A stretch of 64,000 nt of DNA from Capnocytophaga sp. oral taxon 878 (GTDB lineage: Bacteria > Bacteroidota > Bacteroidia > Flavobacteriales > Flavobacteriaceae). Positions within the stretch are counted from its first letter, which is position 1. Every line of letters begins with the position of its first letter. The translations under genes and the position numbers were made by a program. The stretch is from the NCBI RefSeq assembly GCF_002999135.1, contig NZ_CP027229.1, positions 1,890,001 to 1,954,000 on the forward strand, given 5' to 3'. Below the pieces are notes generated by a model. That model was not told the origin of the DNA. It did no database searches and saw only the letters and a program-made list of their open reading frames with translations. Below, one piece after another: positions 28,068 to 36,364 of this stretch.

Positions 28068-29258
28068 ATGAAGACCATAGACAATTTTAACTTTGCGGGC
28101 AAGAAAGCCCTTATTCGTGTGGATTTTAATGTGCCACTAGATGAAAATTTTAACGTAACTGACAACACTCGTATTGAGGCTGCTAAGCCTACTATTTCTA
28201 AAATTCTTAACGATGGTGGTATTGCTGTGCTTATGAGCCACTTGGGAAGACCAAAAGGTGAGCGCAATGATAAGTATTCATTACGCCATATTGTACCTGA
28301 GGTAGAAAAAGTATTGGGCAAGAAGGTTATTTTCGTAGATGATTGTGTGGGCGAAGTAGCTGAAAAAGCTGTGGCTGCTGCTCCTGCTGGTAGTATTGTA
28401 CTACTTGAGAACTTACGTTTCTATAGCCAAGAAGAAAAGGGTGATGAAGGTTTCTCAAAAGAATTGGCTAAACTGGGTGATATTTATGTGAATGATGCTT
28501 TTGGTACGGCTCACCGTGCTCACGCTTCGACTACTATTGTTGCTAAATTCTTCGGAGCAAATAAATGCTTTGGTTACTTGCTTGCTAAAGAGATTGAGAG
28601 TATAGAGAAGGTGATGAAAACTGGTGAGAAACCTGTAACTGCTATTTTGGGAGGTTCAAAGGTATCATCAAAAATTACTATTATTGAGAATATATTGGAC
28701 AAAGTAAACCATCTTATTATAGGCGGTGGTATGGCTTATACTTTTGCTAAAGCACAAGGTGGCAAGATAGGTAACTCAATATGTGAAGATGATAAACTTG
28801 ACCTTGCCCTTGATATTCTTGCTAAAGCTAAGGCTAAAGGTGTGGAAGTGCATTTGCCTATTGATGTGGTGGCTGCTGATGATTTTAACAATGATGCTAA
28901 CACACAAGTAGTGCCTGTAACTGATGTACCTGATGGTTGGGAAGGATTGGATGCTGGCCCTAAAACGCTTGAAAATATCAAATCGGTATTACTTGCTTCA
29001 AAGACTATTTTGTGGAATGGCCCTGTAGGTGTATTTGAGATGCCTAACTTTGCTAAAGGTACTATTGCAGTAGGTGATTTTGTGGCTGAGGCTACTAAAA
29101 AAGGAGCTTTCTCACTTGTAGGTGGAGGAGACTCGGTAGCTGCTGTAAAACAATTTGGTTTTGAAAACAAAGTAAGTTATGTATCAACTGGTGGTGGTGC
29201 TATGCTTGAAAGCCTTGAAGGCTTGGTACTGCCTGGTATTGCGGCTATTTATGAATAA
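28068..29258 (+). CDS. pgk: Phosphoglycerate kinase
   Basis: 396 residues from the Met at 28068 ([20 protein letters not shown]), chosen because the promoter lies just upstream. Glycolytic enzyme transferring phosphate from 1,3-bisphosphoglycerate to ADP. The family signature [11 protein letters not shown] (about 15-25), SHLGRPKG, the glycine-rich [10 protein letters not shown] and the nucleotide-binding [11 protein letters not shown] / STGGGAMLE are all present, at normal length. Its last 8 bases overlap the AraC-type gene start, so the two may share a transcript. Confidence 0.98.
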   Translation: MKTIDNFNFAGKKALIRVDFNVPLDENFNVTDNTRIEAAKPTISKILNDGGIAVLMSHLGRPKGERNDKYSLRHIVPEVEKVLGKKVIFVDDCVGEVAEKAVAAAPAGSIVLLENLRFYSQEEKGDEGFSKELAKLGDIYVNDAFGTAHRAHASTTIVAKFFGANKCFGYLLAKEIESIEKVMKTGEKPVTAILGGSKVSSKITIIENILDKVNHLIIGGGMAYTFAKAQGGKIGNSICEDDKLDLALDILAKAKAKGVEVHLPIDVVAADDFNNDANTQVVPVTDVPDGWEGLDAGPKTLENIKSVLLASKTILWNGPVGVFEMPNFAKGTIAVGDFVAEATKKGAFSLVGGGDSVAAVKQFGFENKVSYVSTGGGAMLESLEGLVLPGIAAIYE

Positions 29259-30078
29259 TATTTCGGTAGAACATATTACCTTACAACAATTCTCCACACC
29301 CTTACGTGTGGAGAATTATTGTATATTTATGATAAGTGGAGAGGGGAGCTTTTCGGTAGAGGCTACTCCTTACACCTACAGTGGTAATGTGTTGCTTTTT
29401 CTGTCGCCTTACCAGCATTTTTGGTGGCAGGAAGGTAGTGAGGCTGCTGGAGAGCTTTTGCAGTTTCACGGTGATTTTTATTGTATAGAATATCACAAAA
29501 AGGAAGTGGCTTGTAACGGATTTCTGTTCAATGCCCTTTTTTTGCAGCCTTTTTTTAATGTAACTGATGCTACTTGGAGGGAAATAAAATCGTTGTTCAA
29601 GAGTATTTTGGGGGAACTGAATGAGAAGAATAGATTCTCGGAGGCTGTATTGCGCTCATACTTGCAACTTGTATTGGCCTTATCAAGCAAGGAGAAGAGT
29701 ACTGTTATTACAGAAGCCCCTGTGGTAGCAGAACACAGCTTGGTTACGGACTTTCAGGAGCTTATAGAGGAGCACTTTATAGAGCAACGCGACCTTGCTT
29801 TTTATGCTAATGCACTGCATCTTACTCCTGATGCTTTTAGCAAAAAACTAAAGAAATTATTAGGCAAAACGCCTACAAAACTACTACAAGAACGATTGGT
29901 GCTGGAGGCTAAAAAACAGCTGCACCTTACTTACAAAAGCATTAAAGAAGTTGCTTTTGATTTGAACTTTGACGATGAGTTTTATTTTAGTAGATTCTTC
30001 AAAAAAAATGTGGGTTTATCGCCTAAACACTTCCGCGAGAGCGTAGGCATTTCGGTAGTTGCTGAAAAGTCTATGTAA
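29251..30078 (+). CDS. AraC-family transcriptional regulator
   Basis: 275 residues from the Met at 29251 ([14 protein letters not shown]), the start overlapping the pgk stop. N-terminal cupin-like sensing part (about 1-140: [18 protein letters not shown]...), then two helix-turn-helix motifs at about 175-270 ([25 protein letters not shown] and [22 protein letters not shown]). The next gene encodes a DUF417/RclC-like protein. In E. coli the AraC-type RclR controls rclABC in response to reactive chlorine, so a similar local pair is plausible; the redox Cys residues of RclR are not recognisable here, so the inducer is open. Confidence 0.88.
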   Translation: MNNISVEHITLQQFSTPLRVENYCIFMISGEGSFSVEATPYTYSGNVLLFLSPYQHFWWQEGSEAAGELLQFHGDFYCIEYHKKEVACNGFLFNALFLQPFFNVTDATWREIKSLFKSILGELNEKNRFSEAVLRSYLQLVLALSSKEKSTVITEAPVVAEHSLVTDFQELIEEHFIEQRDLAFYANALHLTPDAFSKKLKKLLGKTPTKLLQERLVLEAKKQLHLTYKSIKEVAFDLNFDDEFYFSRFFKKNVGLSPKHFRESVGISVVAEKSM

Positions 30079-30116
30079 TGACCTTATTTATCCATTTTTA
30101 TTTGGCGCATAGGTAG

Positions 30117-30124
30117 TAATTTTG
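30117..30124 (+). promoter_or_regulatory. Candidate -7 element upstream of the DUF417 gene
   Basis: TAATTTTG at 30117-30124, 62 bp before the ATG. No -33 TTG at the usual distance, as might be expected for an activator-dependent promoter next to an AraC-type gene. Confidence 0.45.
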
Positions 30125-30185
30125 CACCCTGAAAATACGCATTGTTATTTTCAGTCGGTTTTAAGTAATTTTAAAAATAAACAGT

Positions 30186-30827
30186 ATGCAAAAATTATTA
30201 TCTTTTTTGGTAGATAGCGAACGCTATTTTGTAAATTTTATTAGGGTAGCTATCTTTATTGTAATGGCTTGGATTGGTGGCTTAAAGGTGTGCCAATACG
30301 AGGCTGATGGTATTGTTCCGTTTGTGACTAACAGTCCGTTTATGAATTTCTTCTACGCTAATTCGGGGAAGACTGCTATTGATGAGAATGGTGTTACAGG
30401 CGAGGCTAACAAAGGTAAAGAGGTAGCACAATACAAGCTACACAAAAACCCTGAGGGGAAAATGGTAAAGGCTAACATTGAGTGGCATAAGGAGAATAAT
30501 ACCTATATATTCTCTTATGGCTTGGGAGCTTTTATTTGCTTCATAGGCTTGCTTACTTTGCTTGGTATTTGGTCGGCTAAGATTGGGTTAGTTGGTGGCT
30601 TACTTACTTTTGGTATGAGTATTGTAACGCTTTCATTCCTTATTACTACTCCGGAGGTATATGTTCCTAATTTGGGTGGTGATATGCCTACTCCGCATTA
30701 CGGTTTCCCTTACTTATCGGGGGCTGGACGCTTGGTGTTGAAAGACATTATAATGTCGGCTGGAGGGCTTATAGCAGCTTCGGAAGCAGCAAGACGTATT
30801 TTGGCTAATTGCAAGAAATCAAAATAA
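30186..30827 (+). CDS. DUF417 (YkgB/RclC-like) inner-membrane protein
   Basis: 213 residues with about four membrane segments: 18-36, 113-131, 136-155 and a C-terminal one near 185-205. Family signatures include VAIFIVMAWIGGLKVCQYEADGI near the N-terminus and the GIVPFVTNSPFM segment; the TTPEVYVPNLGG and SGAGRLVLKD motifs near the end are also typical. E. coli RclC (YkgB) contributes to survival of hypochlorous acid. A periplasmic or cytoplasmic loop of about 50 residues (60-110) is Lys-rich. The last third is repeated as a decayed fragment at 33371-33540. Confidence 0.85.
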   Translation: MQKLLSFLVDSERYFVNFIRVAIFIVMAWIGGLKVCQYEADGIVPFVTNSPFMNFFYANSGKTAIDENGVTGEANKGKEVAQYKLHKNPEGKMVKANIEWHKENNTYIFSYGLGAFICFIGLLTLLGIWSAKIGLVGGLLTFGMSIVTLSFLITTPEVYVPNLGGDMPTPHYGFPYLSGAGRLVLKDIIMSAGGLIAASEAARRILANCKKSK

Positions 30828-30867
30828 TAACGATTTATAATAAAAAAGAAAACTAAATTATTTCAAT

Positions 30868-30909
30868 TAAAAAGGCAGCTGAGAGATATTCTTGGCTGTC
30901 TTTTTTTTA
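30868..30909 (+). terminator. Terminator after the DUF417 gene
   Basis: Imperfect hairpin AAAGGCAGCTGAG / CTTGGCTGTCTTT followed by a T run. Nearly the same hairpin ends each of the two duplicated units downstream. Confidence 0.7.
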
Positions 30910-31053
30910 GGGGATAGGTGTTGGGGTATGGGAGTTAGTGTGAAGTCCTAAAAATTCTTCTTTAAGCTAAATATAATAGGGTTGGTATGGCATAAAGTAG
31001 GTTCGTTTTGTAACCAAAAGTTACAGTCTCCTTTTAAAAAAGTTACGAAAACA

Positions 31054-31085
31054 TTTGGTTATTATGTTTTTTATGTATACTTTTG
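31054..31085 (+). promoter_or_regulatory. Promoter of duplicated gene, copy 1
   Basis: TTTG (31054-31057), 20-bp spacer, TACTTTTG (31078-31085). Initiation near 31092 excludes the Met at 31083 and supports the Met at 31116. Confidence 0.7.
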
Positions 31086-31115
31086 TGGCACATTATAATT
31101 AAAAATTGTTTCAGT

Positions 31116-31814
31116 ATGACAAAGAATAACGAAAAACAGGTGTGCTGGGCGCTGGCTGGGCTAGATGAGAAAATGGATGTACTAAGCGTGCAGCAGAAGA
31201 AGCCTTGTAAGGCTATAGGGATGGGAGGTGTAGTTATGAAATATTTGACTATTATCCTTAGTATTATAGTTACTTTGGGTGTTATGCAAGAAGGACAGGC
31301 TCAAGAATATGAAATTTCATTTGGTAATATTTTAAAGGAGGCTGATATGGTATTCAAAATGCCTGAAAACTTTCAGAAGGTTGCTTTTAAAGAAAAAGCT
31401 ATGGTTTTGCACCCTCATTATGTAACTACGATTATCTTGGAGCGTATAGTGAATACAGAGCAAGATGTATTGGTAGCCCTTGCTATTGTGCCTTTTAGAT
31501 TTAAAGGGGAGGTAGTTTTAAAAGAAAATGAGGTGCATAAATGTATTATGCCTTTGGAATACGATATCACAAAGGGTACCTTGCGCTCTGTTAATACTAA
31601 AAAGTATAGGGCGGATATAGGCTCGGCATATCCTGTAAGGGTGTTTAAGGAGTATTTAGATGCTCCCTTAAAAAAGTATGATCAGTGTTATAAGGTGGAG
31701 TTTATAAACTACAAAAAAGGTAGAGCATTTGCTTATTTCTTCTATAATAATGAAAATGAGTATATTAAAAACCTTATTAGCCATTTCCACGATTATTTTA
31801 GATTTCAAGAATGA
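31116..31814 (+). CDS. Unknown exported or membrane-anchored protein, copy 1
   Basis: 232 residues from the Met at 31116 (MTKNNEKQVCWALAGL). A signal-like hydrophobic stretch begins at an internal Met (31236, MKYLTIILSIIVTLGVMQEG, ending QAQ), so the true start could be there; copy 2 has GTG at that codon. The mature part has EYEISFGN, FKMPENF and a conserved C-terminal half (EYDITKGTLRSVNTK... YFFYNNENEYIKNL). No family recognised. Compared with copy 2, the stretch from about residue 75 to 130 differs strongly while both ends are nearly identical. Confidence 0.65.
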   Translation: MTKNNEKQVCWALAGLDEKMDVLSVQQKKPCKAIGMGGVVMKYLTIILSIIVTLGVMQEGQAQEYEISFGNILKEADMVFKMPENFQKVAFKEKAMVLHPHYVTTIILERIVNTEQDVLVALAIVPFRFKGEVVLKENEVHKCIMPLEYDITKGTLRSVNTKKYRADIGSAYPVRVFKEYLDAPLKKYDQCYKVEFINYKKGRAFAYFFYNNENEYIKNLISHFHDYFRFQE

Positions 31815-31876
31815 TTTTTTAGATAAGAGATAAGAAGTTTGATATGAACTTTACTTAGTTTATTAAAGAATAAACG

Positions 31877-31917
31877 ACAAAAAAGCAGCTGAGGAGTATC
31901 CTTGGCTGCTTTTTTTA
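31877..31917 (+). terminator. Terminator of duplicated gene, copy 1
   Basis: Hairpin AAAAAGCAGCTGAGG / CCTTGGCTGCTTTTT followed by T residues. Confidence 0.75.
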
Positions 31918-32131
31918 GTTGGTAAGAGCTAAGAGAGATGAGAGAATGAGGCTGGAGGGGGTATGGAAAGGAAATTAGAGGATAATGAAAATTAGGAGTT
32001 AGGGAATGGGAGTTAGTGTGAAGTCCTAAAAATTCTTCTTTAAGCTAAATATAATAGGGTTGGTATGGTATAAAGAAAGTTCGTTTTGTAACTAAAAGTT
32101 ACAGTCTCCTTTTAAAAAAGTTACGAAAACA

Positions 32132-32163
32132 TTTGGTTATTATATTTTTTATGTATACTTTTG
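32132..32163 (+). promoter_or_regulatory. Promoter of duplicated gene, copy 2
   Basis: TTTG (32132-32135), 20-bp spacer, TACTTTTG (32156-32163), identical in layout to copy 1. Confidence 0.7.
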
Positions 32164-32193
32164 TGGCGCATTATAATTAAAAATTGTTTCAGT

Positions 32194-32892
32194 ATGACAA
32201 AGAATAACGAAAAACAGGTGTGCTGGGCGCTGGCTGGGCTAGAAGAGAAAATGGATGTACTAAGCATGCAGCAGAAGAAGCCTTGTAAGGCTATAGGGAT
32301 GGGAGGTGTAGTTGTGAAATATTTGACTATTATCCTTAGTATTATAGTTACTTTGGGTGTTATGCAAGAAGGACAGGCTCAAGAATATGAAATTTCATTT
32401 GGTAATTTTTTAAAGAATGCTGATATGGTATTCAAAATGCCTGAAAACTTTCAGGAGGTTGCTCTTGAAAAAAGTCATATCGTTATACACCCAAATTATA
32501 TAGCAGGGACTATCTTGAAGCAAATAGCTAATACAAAGCAAGATGTATTGGTGGCTCTTGCTATTGTGCCTTTTACATTAAATGGGGAGAAATTTGTGAA
32601 AGAAAATGAGGTGCCTAAATGTATTATGCCTTTAGAATACGATATCACAAAGGGTACCTTGCGCTCTGTTAATACTAAAGAGTATAGGGCGGATATAGGC
32701 TCGGCATATCCTGTAAGGGTGTTTAAGGAGTATTTAGATGCTCCCTTAAAAAAGTATGATCAGTGTTATAAGGTGGAGTTTATAAACTACAAAAAAGGTA
32801 GAGCATTTGCTTATTTCTTCTATAATAATGAAAATGAGTATATTAAAAACCTTATTAACCATTTCCACGATTATTTTAGATTTCAAGAATGA
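32194..32892 (+). CDS. Unknown exported or membrane-anchored protein, copy 2
   Basis: 232 residues, paralog of 31116-31814. The first ~65 and last ~100 residues are nearly identical to copy 1; the central part differs (ALEKSHIVIHPNYIAGTILK against AFKEKAMVLHPHYVTTIILE). The internal Met that could start the signal sequence in copy 1 is GTG here. Function unknown. Conserved reading frame with clustered amino-acid change suggests both copies are kept and one has diverged in a defined region. Confidence 0.65.
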   Translation: MTKNNEKQVCWALAGLEEKMDVLSMQQKKPCKAIGMGGVVVKYLTIILSIIVTLGVMQEGQAQEYEISFGNFLKNADMVFKMPENFQEVALEKSHIVIHPNYIAGTILKQIANTKQDVLVALAIVPFTLNGEKFVKENEVPKCIMPLEYDITKGTLRSVNTKEYRADIGSAYPVRVFKEYLDAPLKKYDQCYKVEFINYKKGRAFAYFFYNNENEYIKNLINHFHDYFRFQE

Positions 32893-32954
32893 TTTTTTAG
32901 ATAAGAGATAAGAAGTTTGATATGAACTTTACTTAGTTTATTAAAGAATAAACG

Positions 32955-32995
32955 ACAAAAAAGCAGCTGAGGAGTATTCTTGGCTGCTTTTTTTA
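32955..32995 (+). terminator. Terminator of duplicated gene, copy 2
   Basis: Same hairpin as at 31877 (AAAAAGCAGCTGAGG with TTGGCTGCTTTTT) and a T run. Confidence 0.75.
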
Positions 32996-33074
32996 GTTGG
33001 TAAGAGCTAAGAGAGAAGAGAGAATAAGGCTGGAGGGGGTGTGGGAAGGAAATTAGAGGATAATGAAAATTATG

Positions 33075-33345
33075 TGAGTTTTTGTTCTTTTTGTTGCGAA
33101 TTATGCAAAGGGAGGAGTTAGGGGTGAAGTGATTGGAAATCAGGCGGGTGAGGTTTTTCCTTCGTTTACAGTTCGTTTATAGTTCGTTATAGGTTCGTTT
33201 AAAGTAGGTAATAGATAAGAGGTAAGAGGTAAAAGACTGGGGCGGAAAGGGCTGATTATTAGGGAAGAGGTAAGAGAGAAGAGGTGGAAGAGAAGGGGGA
33301 AGAAATTTTGAAAGATTGGCAATAAAAATGAGAAATAGATGCGAT
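33075..33345 (+). repeat. Dispersed intergenic repeat, copy 2
   Basis: TTGTTGCG at 33091, then four TTCGTT units at 33161, 33172, 33183 and 33194 (11-bp spacing, 70 bp after block A), a purine-rich stretch, and block C (TTGGCAATAAAAATGAG) near 33316-33332. Confidence 0.8.
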
Positions 33346-33370
33346 TTTTTTAATTGGAGGGATGGGGGTG

Positions 33371-33540
33371 GGTTACTTACTTTTGGAATGAGTATTGTAA
33401 CGTTTTCATTGCTTATTACTACTTGGGAGGTGTATGTTCCTGATTTGGGTGGTGATATGCCTACTCCGCATTAGGGGTTCTTTACTTATTGGGGGCTGGG
33501 CGCTTGGTGCTGAAGGACATTATAATGTAGGCTGGAGGGG
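33371..33540 (+). pseudogene. Decayed 3' fragment of the DUF417 gene
   Basis: 170 bp match the intact gene at 30598-30769, e.g. TFGMSIVT, LITT-x-EVYVP and GGDMPTPH. A stop codon (TAG for TAC) follows PTPH and base changes are scattered. No start is present. It shows that a larger segment including the DUF417 gene was once duplicated along with the genes between. Confidence 0.85.
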
Positions 33541-33768
33541 TGACTTTAGTTTTCTTTTTTTTTCGTTATTTCGATATAAGGAAATGAGATTTGTTAAAAA
33601 AAATTTGATTATATGGTCTAAAAGAAATATATTTGCAAGCAATTAACGATGAAGGCTATGTTAACTTATTGAATAAGAAGAAACAAAGTAAAAAAGTTGT
33701 GTTTATAACTTGAATGTTGGTATTCTTTTTTCAGATAACATTTCTTCTTAAAAAAATAAAAAAAACCT
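33541..33768. other. Intergenic region before the interrupted lipoprotein gene
   Basis: 228 bp, AT-rich, no gene recognised. No perfect TAnnTTTG promoter was found directly before 33769. Confidence 0.4.
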
Positions 33769-33943
33769 ATGAAAAGTATTTTTTACATTATGCTGTTATT
33801 ACTTATAGCAGCTTGCCAAAACAAGAAAGAGAGTTTTAAAAGTAGAAGAGATTGGGGAGCTATGGCACAAGCCGTAATGGAAAGCAAAGAGATGAAACAC
33901 ATTGCTAACCCTGCTATGACAATTATAAAAACGGATAATGTTA

Positions 33944-35044
33944 TAGTCAAAAAGAAATGGTTTGCGAATTTATCAAACGGAAATTGAGAGTTAGAAGTGA
34001 CTCTAACTCCTTTTTATAAGTATGTATATTATCAAAGAAATTCCTTATAGCATCTCGGAATTCTGTCTTGTTCCGATAGAAACCCGTATTGATTACTTTT
34101 TTTCGTAAGAATTTCCACAAGCGCTCTATTAAATTGAGGTTCGGAGAGTATGGAGGCAAGAAAATTTGCTTGATTCTATTATCTTCTACCCAGTTTTGAA
34201 GTTCTTTATTGTGATAGTAGCGAGCATTATCGGATATAATATAAATATTTTTAGCGTTTGGATGCTTTTTAAGAGCTAATTCGTAAAGTTCTTTTGTTGA
34301 TTCTGCATTAACGCATTCACAATCAAGAGCTATTACATCTGTAACATCATAAGCATTAAGTAAACCATTAATATTCACTCTATCACGCCCACTAACTGTT
34401 GGTTGTTGAAACTCTTTACCTTTCTCTATCCAAGCATAAGTGGAACGGCTGTTGTGCGTAGGATGAACACCATCGGCAAAATACACCACATCCCCTTCTT
34501 CCTTTTCTTGAAGAATTTTAGAGAGTGCTTCAGCAAATAGTTTTTGTTTTAAAGGATCCGCTTCACAAGGCACTTCGGTTGTTTTCTTGTAGGAAAAACC
34601 AATTCTGTTAAGTAAATCAGCCATTCCTTGTGGAGTATAGGTAACTTCAAAAGTGTCTTTAACCCATTGAGATACTTGTTTTGCATCTGTATAAAGATGT
34701 GTGCGTAACTCTTGTTTTAAGGATTCTATTTGAAAAATATTAAGCAGACCTTGATAACCTCTATAACGATTCTCAAGGAGTTTATCTAGTCCTCCTTCAA
34801 GATATAAGGAACGATAACGATAAACAGTAGAAATGTCTATACCCAAGCAATCAGCAACAAAAATAGGAGTATTGCCCATAGAAAGCATCAAAATGCAGGT
34901 AACTCGGGCATAATCCGAGCGACCTTGCAAGTTGCGTTGGAGCTTTCTAAGTTCCTCTATTTCTGTTGGTGACACTGTTAGTTCCATAGACAATGCAAAG
35001 ATAATAAATCTTTTATTTATTCGCAATCTAAATTTGTTTGACTA
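33944..35044 (-). mobile_element. IS630-family insertion sequence
   Basis: 1101 bp. Terminal inverted repeats begin TAGTCAAA at both ends and continue to TTGCGAA about 25 bp in. The flanking target duplication is TA (33942-33943 and 35045-35046), the hallmark of IS630/Tc1 elements. One transposase gene fills the element. It interrupts the beta-propeller lipoprotein gene precisely. Confidence 0.95.
33947..34987 (-). CDS. IS630-family transposase
   Basis: 346 residues from the Met at 34987 (MELTVSPTEIEELRKL); a longer frame would begin outside the inverted repeat. N-terminal helix-turn-helix DNA-binding region (about 1-110: DCLGIDISTVYRYRSLYLEGG), then the DDE nuclease: YFADGVHPTH (first Asp), IYIISDNARYYHN (second Asp) and PPYSPNLNLIERLW (Glu). 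The stop is 3 bp from the left end of the element. No frameshift, so probably active. Confidence 0.95.
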   Translation of the reverse strand: MELTVSPTEIEELRKLQRNLQGRSDYARVTCILMLSMGNTPIFVADCLGIDISTVYRYRSLYLEGGLDKLLENRYRGYQGLLNIFQIESLKQELRTHLYTDAKQVSQWVKDTFEVTYTPQGMADLLNRIGFSYKKTTEVPCEADPLKQKLFAEALSKILQEKEEGDVVYFADGVHPTHNSRSTYAWIEKGKEFQQPTVSGRDRVNINGLLNAYDVTDVIALDCECVNAESTKELYELALKKHPNAKNIYIISDNARYYHNKELQNWVEDNRIKQIFLPPYSPNLNLIERLWKFLRKKVINTGFYRNKTEFRDAIRNFFDNIHTYKKELESLLTLNFRLINSQTISF

Positions 35045-36122
35045 TAAAACTATGGGTATCCTCGATTTTACTATGCAATACGTTAAGGACGTACAATATA
35101 TTCCTTTGAAGAAAACAGGCACACCTATAGGCGAAATTAGCTATATCTTGGTGTACAAAAACAGAATTTTTGTGCTGGATACTTTTCAAACTAAAAGTGT
35201 TTATATTTTTGATATGCAAGGTAACTACATAGGGCAAGCAGGAAGAGTAGGACAAGGTCCTGGTGAATATACCGAGCCTTTCGCCATCTCAATAGATGAA
35301 AATAACGAAACTCCTTTGCTGGTGGTAACTGATAGCGTTCGGTATATGCATTACTACACCTTAGATGGCAAGTTTGTAAAAAAAGAGGTGCGCTTTATAG
35401 GAACTTTTTCAATCAAACACAAAGGAGTTGGATTTAATGCATCGTGTATTGGTTTGCTTGGAAAAAGGTTAGAAGAGGAATACGCCTTAATAGTAAGTTA
35501 TGGTGATACAGTGCAGTATAAGGGTTTTAAAGCCTATCCTTTACAAAAAGATGCTGCTGGGGGGCAATATCAATTAAGGGTAAATAACGATAATCTTTTC
35601 TTTATCCCTAAACTTTCAGATACAACCTACACCATACTTTCGGATAGTACTTATACTCCTCATATTGTAATACAACATCCCAAAACCGTTTGGAAAGCCT
35701 CATTCTTGGATAAAGCTACTCAGGCTGAAAAATTTGTAGTAGACAACTATTTAGAACTTCTTCGCGAACCTGTATGTGAAACTGCAGACGCCATATCGTT
35801 TCAGTTAGTAAGCCGTGCAAAAAATGGGGATAGAAAGTTGATGTATGATTTCTTTTTCTACCTGAAAGCTACCCAAGAAGTGATAAGAGTATCGTTTGAA
35901 CCAGAATATAACCCCAGACGCAATATTAATTTTATACCACCTGTAATTTTATTACCCGCTGGCAACGTTTATGGTGACTATTTTGTAGGAGAGCTTAGCC
36001 CTGAGAGTTTAGAAACCCTAAGAAGCTTCGAAATTCCCGAAGGAATGACTGTTGATGAACAACTAAGAGCTATTATAAAAGACAAAACAATAGACCAAGG
36101 CATTGTACTATACAAGTTGTAG

Positions 36123-36310
36123 TGTAAAGGAACTTATAGTGACGTTGTAGGGGCGATTGGCAAATCGCCTCACAAAGGAAAACTTATTTGGAAGAAACAG
36201 GAAATAAAATTGTAAAAGCCCTTGATGAACATAAAAACGGGGGAGCAATAAAAATAACTCCTGAAACAGTATGGGCAATCATTTTTTTGAACTAAAACCT
36301 AATTCTTTTT
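36123..36310 (+). other. Intergenic region with a GGCGATT hairpin and a gene relic
   Basis: A short hairpin (GGGCGATTTGGCAAATCGCC-like, about 36150-36170) lacks a T run and resembles a small interspersed palindrome. After it, 36180-36294 reads open without a start (TYLEETGNKIVKALDEHKNG ... WAII) to a stop, perhaps the end of a lost gene; I do not recognise it. Confidence 0.3.
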
Positions 36311-36341
36311 TTTGTGATATAAAAAAAACTTTGTACTTTTG
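36311..36341 (+). promoter_or_regulatory. Phosphate transporter promoter
   Basis: TTTG (36311-36314), 19-bp spacer, TACTTTTG (36334-36341), 23 bp before the ATG at 36365. Confidence 0.75.
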
Positions 36342-36364
36342 CAGCACGAAACTAGTATAGTGTT

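Larger units (their letters stand above)
30928..32005 (+). repeat. Tandem duplication, unit 1 (1078 bp)
   Basis: Promoter, gene and terminator are repeated almost unchanged in the next 1.07 kb, offset 1078 bp. The start (ATGGGAGTTAGTGTGAAG) recurs at 32006. Differences cluster in the middle of the gene. Confidence 0.9.
32006..33074 (+). repeat. Tandem duplication, unit 2
   Basis: Second copy of the 1.08-kb unit; similarity ends near 33074 (GATAATGAAAATTA), where the dispersed 11-bp-periodic repeat begins. Confidence 0.9.
33769..36122 (+). pseudogene. 6-bladed beta-propeller lipoprotein gene split by IS630-type element
   Basis: 5' part 33769-33943 encodes a lipoprotein signal (MKSIFYIMLLLLIAAC, lipobox) and about 58 residues. 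3' part 35047-36122 encodes VQYIPLKKTGTPIGEISYIL, VLDTFQTKSVYIFDMQG and GQAGRVGQGPGEY, the NHL-like blades of the 6-bladed beta-propeller (DUF4934-like) family common in Bacteroidota. Removing the 1101-bp element and one TA joins the two in frame (codons GTT AAA ACT ATG) into a 416-residue protein of normal family length. The gene was therefore intact before insertion. The 3' part could start internally at 35051 but would lack its signal. Confidence 0.9.

Noticed and set aside
33434..33646. 70-codon frame read as a gene
   Set aside because: It is out of frame over the decayed DUF417 fragment and intergenic sequence.
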